Shown piece by piece: positions 43,003-55,225 of a stretch of DNA of 64,000 bases (within the stretch, counting starts at the first letter, position 1; every line of letters begins with the position of its first letter). Below the pieces are notes generated by a model, which saw only the letters and a list, made by a program, of their open reading frames with translations, made no database searches and was not told the DNA's origin. Source of the DNA: Arabidopsis thaliana. Lineage: Eukaryota; Streptophyta; Magnoliopsida; Brassicales; Brassicaceae. The stretch spans positions 621,001 to 685,000 of the forward strand of contig NC_003075.7 in NCBI RefSeq assembly GCF_000001735.4, written 5' to 3'. Made by a program: the position numbers and the translations under genes.

Positions 43003-44380
43003 TATCTAAATTCTTTAGTAGCTCGGGTGCTAAAAGGTAGATATTTCAAAAATATTCACCCGCTACAAACAAAAAAAATAAACTCTCCATCATTTAGATG
43101 GAGGAGTATTTTTTGACTAAAAAATTGGTTGAAATAGGAACAAGATGGTCCATAGGTTCGGAATTTAGTTTATCGGTTTGGCGGGTCCTTGGACTCCTGA
43201 TATCAAACCATGCCCCACAAATGGAAGAGGTCTCCATCATAATATGATGGTTAACCATTTAATTATTCCGGTCACGAAAGAGTGGCACATTCCTTCTAGA
43301 AAAATTTATAGATCCAGCGGATATTCCAATTATCAGAGGTCTTTTTATCAGTCAATCTTATAAGTCAGATAGGTTGATATGGCATCACACAAAATCAGAG
43401 AGATATACGGTTAAATCAGGCTATTGGCTTGCTCGAAAGATGACGAATACAACTGGTTGAGGCCCAAATTGTAACATACTAAAAGCACAAGCTTGAAAGG
43501 TCAAAACTCCTCCAAAAATAAAACACTTCTTATGGCAAATTGCTTCGGGTTTCTTAGCAGTTACTTCAAAATTATCACATCGTGGGATACAGTGTGATAT
43601 AACTTGTAAAATGTGTGAGATGGCAGATGAAACAATAAATAATGTTCTATTTGAATGCTCTCACTCTCGGAAAATTTGCGAATTATCCAAAATACCAATG
43701 GTATCAGATAGTTTTCCTCTAAATTCAGAACTTTCAAATCTAGATTATCTTTATTAGAGGTTACCACTCCCTCCAGTTGGGGGAGAGAAAACTTATTGTT
43801 ACGCTTGGATTTTGTGGTTCATATGGAAAGATATGAATAAAAAAGTTTTCAAAGGAATACAATCTGAATCTGCGGATATATTAAATCACGCTATGAGTGA
43901 AAAATTAATGTGGGAAGAAGCTCAATTGGAACCAATCGACTCTACCACTATTACGGGTTCTTTGGACAGCCCAACTCAATCTGTAAGATGTCAGTTTGAT
44001 GGCTCATGGAAATCTTTGGATCCAAATATGGGTTTAGGATGGTGGTGTTTTCAAGAAAATGATCAAATGATATTGTTTGGTGCAAAAGGCGTTAGAAAAT
44101 GATTGTTCAGAGCTAGTCTCCATGGGACAGTTAACTGAAGAATGACCCGCTTTCACCAATCTGCTAGACGATCTTAGAGTGTTATGCGGCTCTTTCCCCT
44201 TTTTCTCGCTTTCTCTTATCTCCCGCTCATGTAATGTTAGAGCGGACTGCTTAGCTCCCTCATTTACAATTTTATTTTCTGAAGTTATCTTTGTAGACAC
44301 TATTCCTCCTAATTCGGTAACCAGTCATGGAGTTACTTTTTAATTAATGTGTGGTTGATAAAAAAAATTGCCTAAACCAA
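42987..44380 (+). mobile_element. Degenerate 5'-truncated LINE fragment (zf-RVT and RNase H remnants)
   Basis: It is flanked by 16-bp near-identical repeats, AAATTGTCTAAACCAA at 42987-43002 and AAATTGCCTAAACCAA at 44365-44380, the second following an A-run. Translations with several frame changes show the zf-RVT region (KVKTPPKIKHFLWQ, then CKMCEMADETINNVLFEC) and the start of an RNase H-like domain (VRCQFDGSWK). Many stops make it a dead copy. Confidence 0.75.
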
Positions 44381-45420
44381 GAGATTTACAATCTTTTACA
44401 ACATTCTATCGTAACTATATTGTTACATTTTGAATTCTTAATCTTCCCTTAAACATTTATATTATTCATTGTGATTGATCGTATAATCTAATTTGTTTAA
44501 GAAATTTAAGATTTTGTATTTGCTTTTCGAGATATTCTGAAACTGACTCAACTTTTACCCTAGACGACTGATGCATTTATAAATAACAGTAAAACTGAAG
44601 AAGACATACGAAGAAGAGAATGGTGAAGTAAAAACAAAAAAGAGAACGGTGAAGTAAAAAGAAAAAGAAAGAATGTTGAAGTTTTGACATGCAAAATCAA
44701 TAGCAAAAGAGAGTTTAGAAGTCTCACACTTTCTTTGAATCTTCATGTGTGTGGTGCATTGTCCTTAACTATACTAATTATATGATTTTGATTTATTCTC
44801 ATCAGATATGCTATGCTTTGGTGAATTTAGAAGGAAGAGAGTTTGAAGAATATATAATTGGAAATACAGTAAAAAAGAGAAGCACAAAACAAAGCAGTTC
44901 ATGAAAACAACATATATTATATAATTTTTGCACTGATAAAAGGTTCTTGAAATGTGTTGTGACATATATAGCATTTGATGGAGTTCATTAAATCTCCCAT
45001 TCTTTCTTAGTTTTTTTTTTTTTTTTTTTTGTCTCATCCAGCTTTTGTATGCACTCTCAAAACCATCAACTTTTTTACTATAATCATTTTTGGTATGCAC
45101 AACTTTTCTGACTCCAATTTTGATATCACAGTCAGTACCCGTGCAGGACACGTGTTTAACACTTGTAAGTAATACTTATCCAATAATCAAAAGGTTAATT
45201 AATTAGTATAAGAAAGTAATAATTACATAACTTCTTCGATCTCTTTTTGTTCCTAATTGGATAGGTGGCAAGTTCATAAAAGTTATTGGGAAAATTCTTA
45301 CTCAAGTTGTGGCTTCCTGTCAACATTAGGACGACGACAGGAAACAGATTATACTTTCTGCACTAGACGTAACATCACCACTCTAACTTGTTAGAAAAAT
45401 ATAAAAATTATTGTGAATGA
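44381..45420. other. AT-rich intergenic
   Basis: No gene was recognised. A poly-T run of about 22 lies at 45009-45030. Minus-strand frames at 44555-45151 are low-complexity. Confidence 0.4.
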
Positions 45421-45847
45421 GAATGAAGACGTGGCAAGTTATTGACGGTTCATTGTCGGAGCTTCGAACGAAAGCATGCAGCTCTTTCGGAAATTTATAG
45501 CCGCCACCATCGACGACGACGACATGGCGTTATTACTTTCTCTACTTCAATATAGTACTACTAATTTTGTAAAATATATGTCTATGGATTTGGCTTGCAA
45601 GATAAGGGATAAAAGTTTACAAAAAACAAGAAAAAGGTTCATATAATGATATATTATATAGTTGTAAGTAATTCTGAATAAACTTTTTTATAAAAACAAA
45701 ACACTTTTGAGTTGAAAAGCCAAACATATGGGAATGTACTAATATACTAGTTGCAAAGATTTTGATTGATTGATCATCAAAGTATCAAACACATTAGACC
45801 AATCATATGGTCTCTGTCTAATAATGTTTAGTGAATGTTTTCTTTAT

Positions 45848-45889
45848 CAGCAGTCTAATGCTCCACCACGGCACTGAGCTATGGAGCCG
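45848..45889 (-). repeat. tRNA-Cys-like 5' half, copy 1
   Basis: The minus strand reads GGCTCCATAGCTCAGTGCCG, then TGGTGGAGCATTAGACTGCTG. It resembles the acceptor, D and anticodon arms of plant tRNA-Cys with a 3-base D-loop insertion. No T arm follows. Confidence 0.5.
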
Positions 45890-46052
45890 TTCTTAAATGT
45901 TGCAAAGATTTTGATTGATAGATCATCGAAGTATCAAACACATTAGACCAGTCCCTTGTCCGGTATGTAATCATTCTCTTTATTATCATAAACCAAATCT
46001 TTGAGAAACCTTTTCTAACCATTCACTGGTCTCTGTCGAATGTTTTCTTTAT

Positions 46053-46094
46053 CAGCCGTCTAATGCTCCACCACGGCACTGAGCTATGGACCCG
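46053..46094 (-). repeat. tRNA-Cys-like 5' half, copy 2
   Basis: It is nearly identical to 45848-45889, but the start reads GGGTCCATAGCTCAGTG, exactly as in tRNA-Cys. It is part of a local duplication of about 200 bp (45760-45900 and 45910-46105). Confidence 0.5.
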
Positions 46095-46380
46095 CTCTAG
46101 ATGTTATAAATTTTTCAAACCCTAAATTTTATTTTAACTTTAGGTACAAGACATACCTCTTGGTCTTACATACACACACATATATACATCAAAATTTCGG
46201 AAGAAAATAGAAATAAATAAAAGCAAAGTAAAAACGAGTGCTTTGATCAATCTGCTAGCTTTGTCTATCTCTCGCGATCAAACTTCATCGCCGGGTTCAA
46301 GTTTTGTAACACCGATATGATGTTGCTAATGAGAGCCAGCAAGAGAATGAAGCCTATGATCATTCTCATGAGATTATTAT

Positions 46381-48232
46381 TGTAACACCCGCCCTGCCTT
46401 ATAGGACAAGACGGCATATTATTCATCTAATATTGCCAAAACGTTTTCTTTAAACTTTACACATGAATAAAATATTGCACATAACTCCTCACGTTTATTA
46501 ACCTGAGGAAAAAATAGAAAAAGAAGAAGTGAGTAAAGAATACTAAGTGAGGAGAATCAACTCTACCCACAGAAACATAAAAACACTTTCTAAAGCTATA
46601 CAACCATCATCACAACATATAAACTTAAACACAATCAATCAACCTAACATGCTTTAACTTCTAATAATACATTCATAACAATCATCTTATATATATAAAT
46701 ATAAACATATATATCGTATCGTTAGGTCCAGTCATCATCGTGACGACTAGAACCTCATGAGTGGAGGCTGGCCCTCGTGGCTCAGACACTCTCATTCCGG
46801 GCTCGTCAGCCATTCTTGACCAGCTGTTAACCCGTCGATCCATCATTGTCCACATCACTAGGGAAACCACGGCCCATAGCTCGATTCTCCCCAGTCATAC
46901 ATTCATCATACATACACTCATAATCATATTTAACATACATATACTTATAATATCATACATAACATCACATTATCAAACATCATACTCAACAACCATAAAG
47001 TCATATCATCATGTAATCTAATCCTATACAATCAGATCTAAGCCTACATATCATGCGTCAAGAAGCATAACAAAAGAAAATGATACCATGTTTCGCAAAT
47101 ACCACCCTCACCTTAGCCTAATTGAAGATGAAGATTCACTTCTCCTTTCTCAACCTTTACCACAACTACATGCTCATAAGCTTTAACTTGGTTCTCCCTC
47201 GACTAAGAACTGAATCCATGAGTCATGAAATCTCCTGCAAAACTTCAGCTCTAATCGAACTCGTTTCCCAACCAACAACACAAATTCATCACTATTTACT
47301 TCAAATAAAACTGTCTTGGAAACATACTCAAAATTCAGGAACTAACCGTTAGAAACGTGATCTCACCGTTGAATATGTAGATAGAAGTATCATGAATAAC
47401 TCCACAAATTTACAGCATGATCGGACTTCATTAAAAGCTCCAAACGTTGTCATCAACAAACCATCTCGAACTGTCATTTAGGGGTTCCTGCATTTGACAG
47501 ACTTTGCAGTTACTTGTCATGAAAGAAACGTGCATAACTTCTTGAATATATACTCGATTCCAATTCTGTCAGCGGCTATGGATTCTTGATATCGTTATCT
47601 TTCCAAAGACACCTTACACCTTACTTGAGTCTCTCTGATGCCACTGGAACGATCCTTACAAAACCCCATCTTGAAACTGTTCTTCCTCCCTCTTTTCTCT
47701 TCTTCTTCTTTCTTTGCTTCGCCAAGCTTCAATCTGGTTCGGTCTTCTTCACTTAATACTTCTGATTAGTGTTAAGAACATGAATCACTTTCCCACTGTT
47801 TCTCCTTCGTGGTGGTGATGATTTATCCTCCGTCATGTTTCCGCCTTCATCTCCGCTTCCTTCTCTTTTTCTCTTTCACGATCTTCTCAATTTTTATTCT
47901 TCTCCTTTCTTTTCTTTCCAGATCATGGCAGTTTGGTTATAGAGAAACAAAACACATTGATGTTGGAAGAAGACATGAACAAAGAGGTGGAACATCAATA
48001 GGTTCTCTCGACGTTGATAATGCGGAGATTACGACAACGATAACAAAGGCTCACGAACTCACGTCTCAACAATGATGATGGTGGCTGACTTAGTTTAGGA
48101 CTTAAATACCCCAATATATATGACACTTACAAAACCCTTGTTGTTTGTCATCAAAAAGAGATTGGGCCATTTATGAGCTATATCATAATGTCAAAACAAA
48201 TTGGCCCAACTATGTGGGAGTGGGGTGTTACA
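46381..48232. mobile_element. Solo LTR (1852 bp) of a Ty3/gypsy-type element
   Basis: It begins TGTAACACCC and ends GGGGTGTTACA, a perfect 8-bp inverted terminus (TGTAACAC/GTGTTACA). It is flanked by a 5-bp duplication ATTAT (46376-46380 and 48233-48237). No internal region or second LTR is present, so it is a solo LTR left by recombination. It sits at the broken edge of the remnant NAC unit. Confidence 0.85.
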
Positions 48233-48860
48233 ATTATACTGCTTGGTGGTTTGTTGGAAGATATGGAGGATTGAGCTTGAATTTCTCCTTTGTGAGAATC
48301 ATAATAGCTATATTAGGCAGCAGGGATTCAAAGATATGATGGTAAATGGATCTTTTGGGATGAAACTGATGCTTATAGAGAGCCTGAACTTACTTAAGAA
48401 TACTACTGTTCTTGAAGACCAAGGGAAATGGAATTGTGAGTTTGGAAGCAAGTTGTGGTTATGCACTAGAAGTGTAAAGGACAAGATAACAGGGGTGGCA
48501 AGGGAAGTCACGTCTCTTCACCATTAAAGAACATATGGTTACTTTTGTTTTTTGAAACATGCTTTCAGGTTATCGTCCAAAGGTTTCAGTCCAGAGCTTC
48601 AGTACAAAACACAATGTGATGCAATTAGATATAAGTGGGGTTTGGCAACTCTTGATGGTTTACATTCAGATTTCGATTCAACCGAGAACTTCATTGGCTT
48701 CATTGAGCTAGGCCCAGATCTTCGCAATCGAACGGTTGAACCGGACACACATCCAACATCATTGAGAGCGGGTGATGGATCGTATAAAGTCATTACCAAT
48801 GCTTCGGAGTTCCACTTTCTTCCACCTTGAGGACAAGCTGGCTCTTCACGAGGGGAGTAT
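48233..48860 (+). mobile_element. Degenerate internal 3' end of an LTR retrotransposon
   Basis: Just before 48861 one frame reads FHLEDKLALHEGSID, resembling the end of Ty3/gypsy polyproteins. It is followed by a purine tract (GAGGGGAG) and an LTR start. The upstream 600 bp keeps a few open stretches (48201-48527, 48552-48830) that I cannot assign to a domain. Frames are broken. Confidence 0.5.
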
Positions 48861-49443
48861 TGATAGAAACCAAAACTGAAGATGAGTGGGCCTTAGTGGG
48901 GCTTTGATTAGGCTTAGTGTTAAGCCCAATTTCCTCTTATTGTCTTCTACTTAAACTCTTCTTCGTCTCTGTAATGGTTATCGAAAACGATCAACAACAA
49001 TATCTAATCTAAATTTCTCTCTTATCTATGTTCTTCTCCACCTTAAAGATGCAATACTTCTCTCCCTCCATTTCTTTCTGTTCTTTTCATCTTAGATAAG
49101 TTCCAGAGCTTATCATTCTCTATGAAACACAAATCGAATGATAGATTGAATCAATGTTCATAAAACACGGATTCACTTCTCAAATTGCTAGAGCATAGAA
49201 GAAGAAACAGCTCAAGCTACAATGAGGAAATAACCATGAGAATCCATAGAGAATTCTCATAGAAACAGAGAATGGAGAAGAAGATAACAAACTTTCACAA
49301 TTTTCACGATAAAATTCAATTCTGATCTTCAGCTTCCTTTAAAACCCAACAATCTCTGATAGCTTCATCTCAGCCGTTGATTCATTTTTTTAATCATCAC
49401 CGTCCATGTGTATACTCTTCTTAGTCCTCCTTTTCCTATATCA
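48861..49443 (+). mobile_element. LTR (TGATA...TATCA) adjoining the degenerate element
   Basis: Starts TGATAGAAACC next to the polypurine tract and ends CCTATATCA. It separates the transposon remnant from the NAC068 3' flank. The matching 5' LTR was not found within the window. Confidence 0.5.
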
Positions 49444-49482
49444 AACTAGTGCTTTGATCGATCTGCTTTGCCTCTCTCGCGA

Positions 49483-51629
49483 TCATAACTTCTTCACCGG
49501 GATCAATCTTTTGACGGGTAGTAAAACCGATATGATGTTGCCTATGATCATCTTCATGAGATAGATAAATCGTGGTTTCTTGCGGTTTCTCTCCATTGCG
49601 TCCTCTACAATAAACAAGCCTTTCTTCTCTGTTTTCACCAAAGATGACTCATTGTTCATGGGTGCATCAACAGCTCTTGGGATTTCTTGTTTCACCTGAA
49701 AAGGAAAATCACATAATCATCATCTTTAAAGTCCAACATATGTTTTAGATTACAAGATACAAACAAATAGCAACAAAATCAACATAAGAGCAACTCAAGA
49801 CCTCTTGTGTTAATTCCCGGATCTCTCTACTGATTATTGAAGGATCTGTACAAGTTTGTAGATCTTTGCAAGAGTCTGTGCTTGAGCAACTTGACAAGTG
49901 TCTACTTGAACTACCAACACTAATATTTGGACTTGATGTTCCTTGGTAACTCTGTCAGGTTAGAATGGAAAGCTGAGAATACAGAATATACTCCAGGGAA
50001 GTAATGATAAAGAAAATGAGAGATGTGCTTTACCGTTGTAGATATGGATCCAGCATCACTGCCACTATCGCTGCTATAATCAATGGTCCCTGTCACAGGT
50101 TTCCTTGGCATGTGATCGTTGCGGTTCTCTTGCATCACTAATTCGTGATCGGGAGGATTCCCTTCGTTATAACCCGAAAATGCATTCAAATAGCCATCGC
50201 CGTAAGGCGTTAGTTGATGATGCACGTTAAGGTTATAGTTATTGTTGTTGTCGCTGAAAAAGGTGTCTGCGTTAAATCCCTCCCACTCAGAGAGATCCTC
50301 TTGTTGGACGATCATTGGGATTCTCAAGTCATTCATAGACAAACCATCCATGTTTTCTTCATTGGCAAACAAATATTCAACCGTCCCTCGATCAACATGC
50401 CTCAATCCACGTATAAACTCATCATCATTCGGAGCTAAGTGAGGACCTTGTGGCTCCTCTTGTTGGTTCATTGGTTCTATCAAATCATCTACAGACATAC
50501 CCAAGAGATTTTCTTTACCTGGCTGCTCAACCTGAAGCTGTAAAAAGAGACAACAACAAGTAAAGACACAGGTTGATAGTAATGAATCATAATGAAACAT
50601 CTCAGAAACTGGACTCACCTCAGGTTCCGGTTCTCCGGTAATCGCTATGACGGTATGCGAATCGGATACCAAAGAGGGACTTGGCTCATATGAAATTTCT
50701 GCAGCTTCACCCTTATACTTTACTTGGCAGACAACATATTTCCTCTGAACAAATTCCAAAAGGTACACACATCAATCACAAGCTTTGGTAGAAGCAAAAA
50801 CACTCTTGAGACTCTTTAAACAACAATAACACAGAACCTCAAATCAAACTAGATGTATACTAAACAAATTCCAAAGGTTTCACACACACAAGTTCTTTGC
50901 CAGCCAAACAACAAAAACAGAACACACATCAATCAAACAACTCAATCACAAGCTTTGGTAGAAGCAAAAACACTCAAAGTTAGAATCTTTACACAACCAC
51001 AGAGCTCAAAAATCCCCAAATCAAGAAGAAGACAAAAATGAGCAGAATTCAAATGGAAGATACAGAACCAAAAGAGCTCTGAAGGATTTGTTATACCTTA
51101 TGATGAGGCAAGCAAGTGATGTGATACTCGTGCATAACCCAAGGAGTTCTAACTCCATGAGGACTCTTACCTTCATGGTACACAAGCGTCTTCTTAATCC
51201 CTATCACAACACCATTTCCTCTTTTATCCCTAATTTCCCGATCAACACCAGTAGGTTTCCAAAACCCAGAACCTGTCGTCCTCTTCATTTTCATCTTATT
51301 CGGGTTCGTGTACTCAATCGGAGAGAAGAAATACCATTCAAGATCTTCCGATTGGATCCTAGCTAACTCTGCAGCAGCAACAACAACAACAACAACAGAA
51401 AGAACCCAAATTTAGAAATGATCGATGATGATACAAAGAGAGACAGATCAAGATCATTCATAATAAACTTACTAGGCAAATCCTTGCTGGGTTTGTGACT
51501 CAAGATGTTGATCTCGCTAATAGCTTCATCAACGAGCCAATACTTACCCAGAAGTTTGTTCTTTAGGTAATGGTTGATCACTTCCTCTCCCGTCGGACTA
51601 AATCTATACCCAATCAGACCTTTCATCAT
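49483..51629 (-). CDS. NTM1: Membrane-tethered NAC transcription factor NAC068/NTM1
   Basis: Six exons (51629-51473, 51368-51097, 50744-50619, 50537-50034, 49951-49802, 49695-49483) give 473 aa in one frame. The NAC domain (about residues 4-146) contains TGSGFWKPTGVDREIRDKRG and ends [13 protein letters not shown]. An acidic, Asn/Ser-rich region follows, then a hydrophobic C-terminal segment (about 446-466, FIYLMKMIIGNIISVLLPV) that acts as the tether. NTM1 is held at a membrane and released by proteolysis (calpain in published work) to enter the nucleus, where it represses cell division under cytokinin control. The TATA box is at 51813-51821. The upstream block lies at 52340-52600. Identity among the three paralogues rests on order and anchor. 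Confidence 0.93.
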
Positions 51630-53024
51630 CTTTTCACACAGAAACAGATCGAAAAAACAAAACTTTCTAAAAAAAATTCTAGGGTTTGGGTGAAGGAATT
51701 TATTTTTTTCTGCTTCTCTGTTTTTTTTTTTGGCTTCTCCCTCTCTCTCTCTGTTTTTCTTTCTTTTTCAAATACAAGTAGGAAGTGATTGGTGAAGAGA
51801 TAGCGAGTGATGGTATTTATAGTTTTTTTCTATTTGAAAAAAAAAAAAAAACCAAATTTTAGTAATTTCTCAGTAAGTAAAGAACAAAAGCCGTGAAGTC
51901 TACTCGCGCCGAAACCGTGTTGATGACTTGTGTCTATTTCTAAAATGTTTTTTCTTTTTAGTTTTTTGTTAAATTTTTTTTTTTCGTTTCAATTTAATTT
52001 TGTAAAAAAATTGTGTTTAGTAACTTTTTATCTTTTGTGTTTGTCACACATCAGCCGTAATTTTTCACACATTTTAAGATGAATGAAACTCCAAATTTAC
52101 AACGATCGGATATTTAGATATCAATTATGTATTGGAAGAAATGTAATATTATGTATTTTATAACAAATTTACTACTGTTAATAAATAAGATAGTTGAAAA
52201 AAAAACAAAAAACAAAAAACTGTTAGCGATAAGATTTTAATTGAATGCAAAATGTTTTCCAATAGGTTGACAAATTCTTTAAACAAAAACAAAAAAGGTT
52301 GACAAATGAGAGGAACAAAATTTATTTTTATTGTGAATGAGAATGAAGACGTGGCAAATTATTGACGGTTCATTGTCGGAGCTTCGAACGAAAGTATGAA
52401 CCTTTCTCTTTTCCTTGTTTTTTTTGTGTATTTTGAGTCGAAGGATCTTTCGGAAATTATAGCCGCCACCATCGACGACGACGACATGGCGTTATTACTT
52501 TCTCTACTTCAATATAGTACTACTACTAATTTTGTAAAATATATGTCTATGGATTTGGCTTGCAAGATAAGGGATTAAAGTTTACAAAAAACAAGAAAAA
52601 GGTTCATAGAATCATATTACATAGTTGTAAGTAATATGATTGATTGATTGATTGATCATCGAAGTAATATTTGATTGATTGATCATCGAAGTATCAATCA
52701 CATTAGACCAGTCCCTTGTCCGGTATGTAATCATTCTCTTAATTATCAACAAACCAAATCTTTGAGAAACCTTTCAAACCATTCACTGGTCTCTGTCGAA
52801 TGTTTTCTTTATCAGCAGTCTAATGCTCCACCACGGCACTGAACTATGGACCCGCTCTAAATGTTATAAAATTTTCAAACCCTAAATTTTATTTAACTTT
52901 AGGTACAAGACATACCTCTTGGTCATACATACACACACATATATACATCAAAATTTCGGAAGAAAATAGAAATAAATAAAAGCAAAGTAAAAACGAGTGC
53001 TTTGATCAATCTGCTAGCTTTTGT
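51630..53024. promoter_or_regulatory. NAC068 promoter, upstream block and NAC069 3' flank
   Basis: The NAC068 TATA box (TATAAATAC, minus strand) is at 51813-51821. The block conserved upstream of all NAC copies lies at 52340-52615. The NAC069 3' flank from about 52660 includes a tRNA-Cys-like half at 52813-52854. A plus-strand frame at 52396-52578 spans the block but is not supported as a gene. Confidence 0.6.
52813..52854 (-). repeat. tRNA-Cys-like 5' half, copy 3
   Basis: GGGTCCATAGTTCAGTGCCG then TGGTGGAGCATTAGACTGCTG on the minus strand, about 170 bp downstream of the NAC069 stop codon. It is the same unit as 45848-45889 and 46053-46094. One A-box base differs. Confidence 0.5.
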
Positions 53025-55225
53025 CTATCTCTCGCGATCAAACTTCATCGCCGGGTTCAAGTTTTGTAACACCGATATGATGTTGCTAATGAGAGCCAGC
53101 AAGAGAATGAAGCCTATGATCATTCTCATGAGATAGATATACCGTGGATTGTTGCGGTTTCTCTCCATTGCTTCCTCTGTAATAAACCAGCTCTTCTTCT
53201 CTGTCTTCACCATAGATGACTCCTTGTCTATGGATGTATCACTATCAACCGCTCTTGATGTATCTTGTTTCACCTGTGAAGGAAAGTTACATAATCATTA
53301 TCTTTATATATCCAACATATGTTGAAATCATATAGAATCAACATAAGAGCAACGCAAAACCTCTTGTTTTGGTCGTATGATGCTTCGTGTGAGTTGAGAT
53401 TGCCGGGTGCTACTACTGATGGAAGGTTCTCCATAGGTTTGTAGATCATTGCAAGACGATAGAATCTCATCTCCACCAGTCTGGAGAAATTGTCTATTCG
53501 AACTACCAACACTATCATCACCTGGACTTGATGTTCCTTGGTAACTCTGACATAATATAATCAAAATGTGAGAATGGAGATTACAGCACAGAAGTAACGA
53601 TAAAGAAAACGGGTGATTTGCTTTACCGTTGCAGATATCGATTCAGCATCACTATTACTATCACTGCTATAATCAACAATAATCCCTGACAAAGCCTTCT
53701 TTGGCCTGTGATCGTTGCGGTTCTCGGTCATAGATAAGGTTGGTCTGGATATGAAATCTTCATTGGCAAACAAATATTCAACCTGCTCTCGGTTAACATG
53801 CCTCAATCCACCGAGAAACTCATCATCATTCGGGGTTAAGTGAGGAGCTTGTGGATGCACAGTAGGATTGTTATTGTCACTGAATAACATGTCTGGATCC
53901 AGTACATCCCACAAAGAGAAATCTTCTTGTTCATTCTTTGGAGTCCCCAAATCATCCACAGACATACCAAAGAAATTTTCTTGACCTGGCTTCTCAAACT
54001 GAAAATGTAAAAGAGAGTTTTGAGTAAACGAATCAAGTACATGAGATTATCAAATAAAGAAACTGGAGTCACCTCAAGCGCTGTGGGACTCGTAGCTCTG
54101 ACAGTATTCGAATCAGAGACCAAAGATTGACTCGGCTCACTCGAGTTGTTACCACCAGATGGGACGTCTCCATCTTCACCCTTATACATCACTTGGCAGA
54201 TAACATAGTTCCTCTGAACAAATTCCAAAAGTACACACACACATAAGTTCTTTGCCAACAAAACAAAAAATCAAACACACATAACTCAAACAATCACAAG
54301 CTTTGGCAGAAGTAAGAACACTAGGTTACAACTTCTATACATAGCGCTTAAAACTCTGTGACAACACAGAACGTACTAATGATAGCAACCAACACAGGGG
54401 AGATTACAGTAATATATTCAACACAGGGAAGCAAATACACTAGCCTTCTAGGCCACAACTTCTATATATAACACTTCAAACTCTGATACACAGAACCTAA
54501 ACTTGATGTACTAAGCATCATAGGGAAAAGATAAGTCAAACCCAAATCTATTCTTACAAGAACATGACTTTAACCTCAAATTGGGATAAAGATAGCAACC
54601 AACACAGGGACAGATGAATCAAACCCAAATCCAATTCAAGAAGATCAACTAACAGAAACATAACGCTAAGTCAAACTAACACAGAAGCTCAAATTCAAGA
54701 AACTCTGAGTTTATTATACCTGATCTTGAGGCAAACAAGTGATGTGATACTCATGCATAACCCAAGGAGTCCAAACACCTTTAGGAACTCTACCTTCATA
54801 ATACACAAGCGTCTTCTTTATCCCAATCTCGCCGCGATTACCTCTCTTATCTTTGATTTTCCTATCAACACCAGTAGCTTTCCAATACCCTGAACTTGTA
54901 GTCCTCTTCGTTACCTTCTTCTTCGCAGAAGTATACTCCTTTGGACAGAAGAAGTACCACACAGGATCATCCGATTTTATCTTCGATAAAGCTACAACAA
55001 CCAAACAAATCCAGAATTAGAAATGACCGATGATGAGACAACGATGATGATTTTGAAGTGAGGAAACTTACAAGGCAAGTAAATTGGGTCGTAACTACAG
55101 ATGTTGATCTCGCTAATGGCTTCGTCGACGAGCCAAGTCTTACCCAAAATTTTGTTCTTTAGATAATGGTTTATCAATTCCTCTCCCGTTGGATAAAATC
55201 TATACCCAACCAGATCTTTCACCAT
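53025..55225 (-). CDS. NAC069: Membrane-tethered NAC transcription factor NAC069/NTM2
   Basis: Six exons (55225-55072, 54991-54720, 54213-54073, 53998-53627, 53546-53361, 53273-53025) give 457 aa. The NAC domain (about residues 4-145) has [47 protein letters not shown] and [13 protein letters not shown]. Exon 1 is one codon shorter than in NAC068. The C-terminal anchor, about residues 425-447 ([20 protein letters not shown]), is longer and more hydrophobic than in NAC068. Published work links NTM2 to salt stress and auxin signalling in germination. Start: the [10 protein letters not shown] Met, since upstream codons lack an ATG. Its 3' flank and last exon were duplicated to 45960-46375. Confidence 0.93.

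Larger units (their letters stand above)
45421..46375 (-). pseudogene. Remnant NAC unit: upstream block plus NAC069-like 3' end
   Basis: 45421-45650 matches the block 52330-52615 upstream of NAC068. 45960-46375 matches 52705-53130, the 3' flank and last exon of NAC069, including ACACCGATATGATGTTGCT. The coding part stops abruptly after CATTCTCATGAGAT, where NAC069 continues. This is therefore a duplicated end of a NAC gene whose body is gone. Confidence 0.75.

Noticed and set aside
45848-45889. Functional tRNA gene
   Set aside because: Only the 5' half is present. There is no T arm or 3' acceptor strand, so it cannot fold as a tRNA.
52396-52578. 60-codon plus-strand frame next to NAC068
   Set aside because: Part of it is the repeated NAC upstream block. 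The related copy at 45.5 kb does not keep the same N-terminus and no domain is seen.
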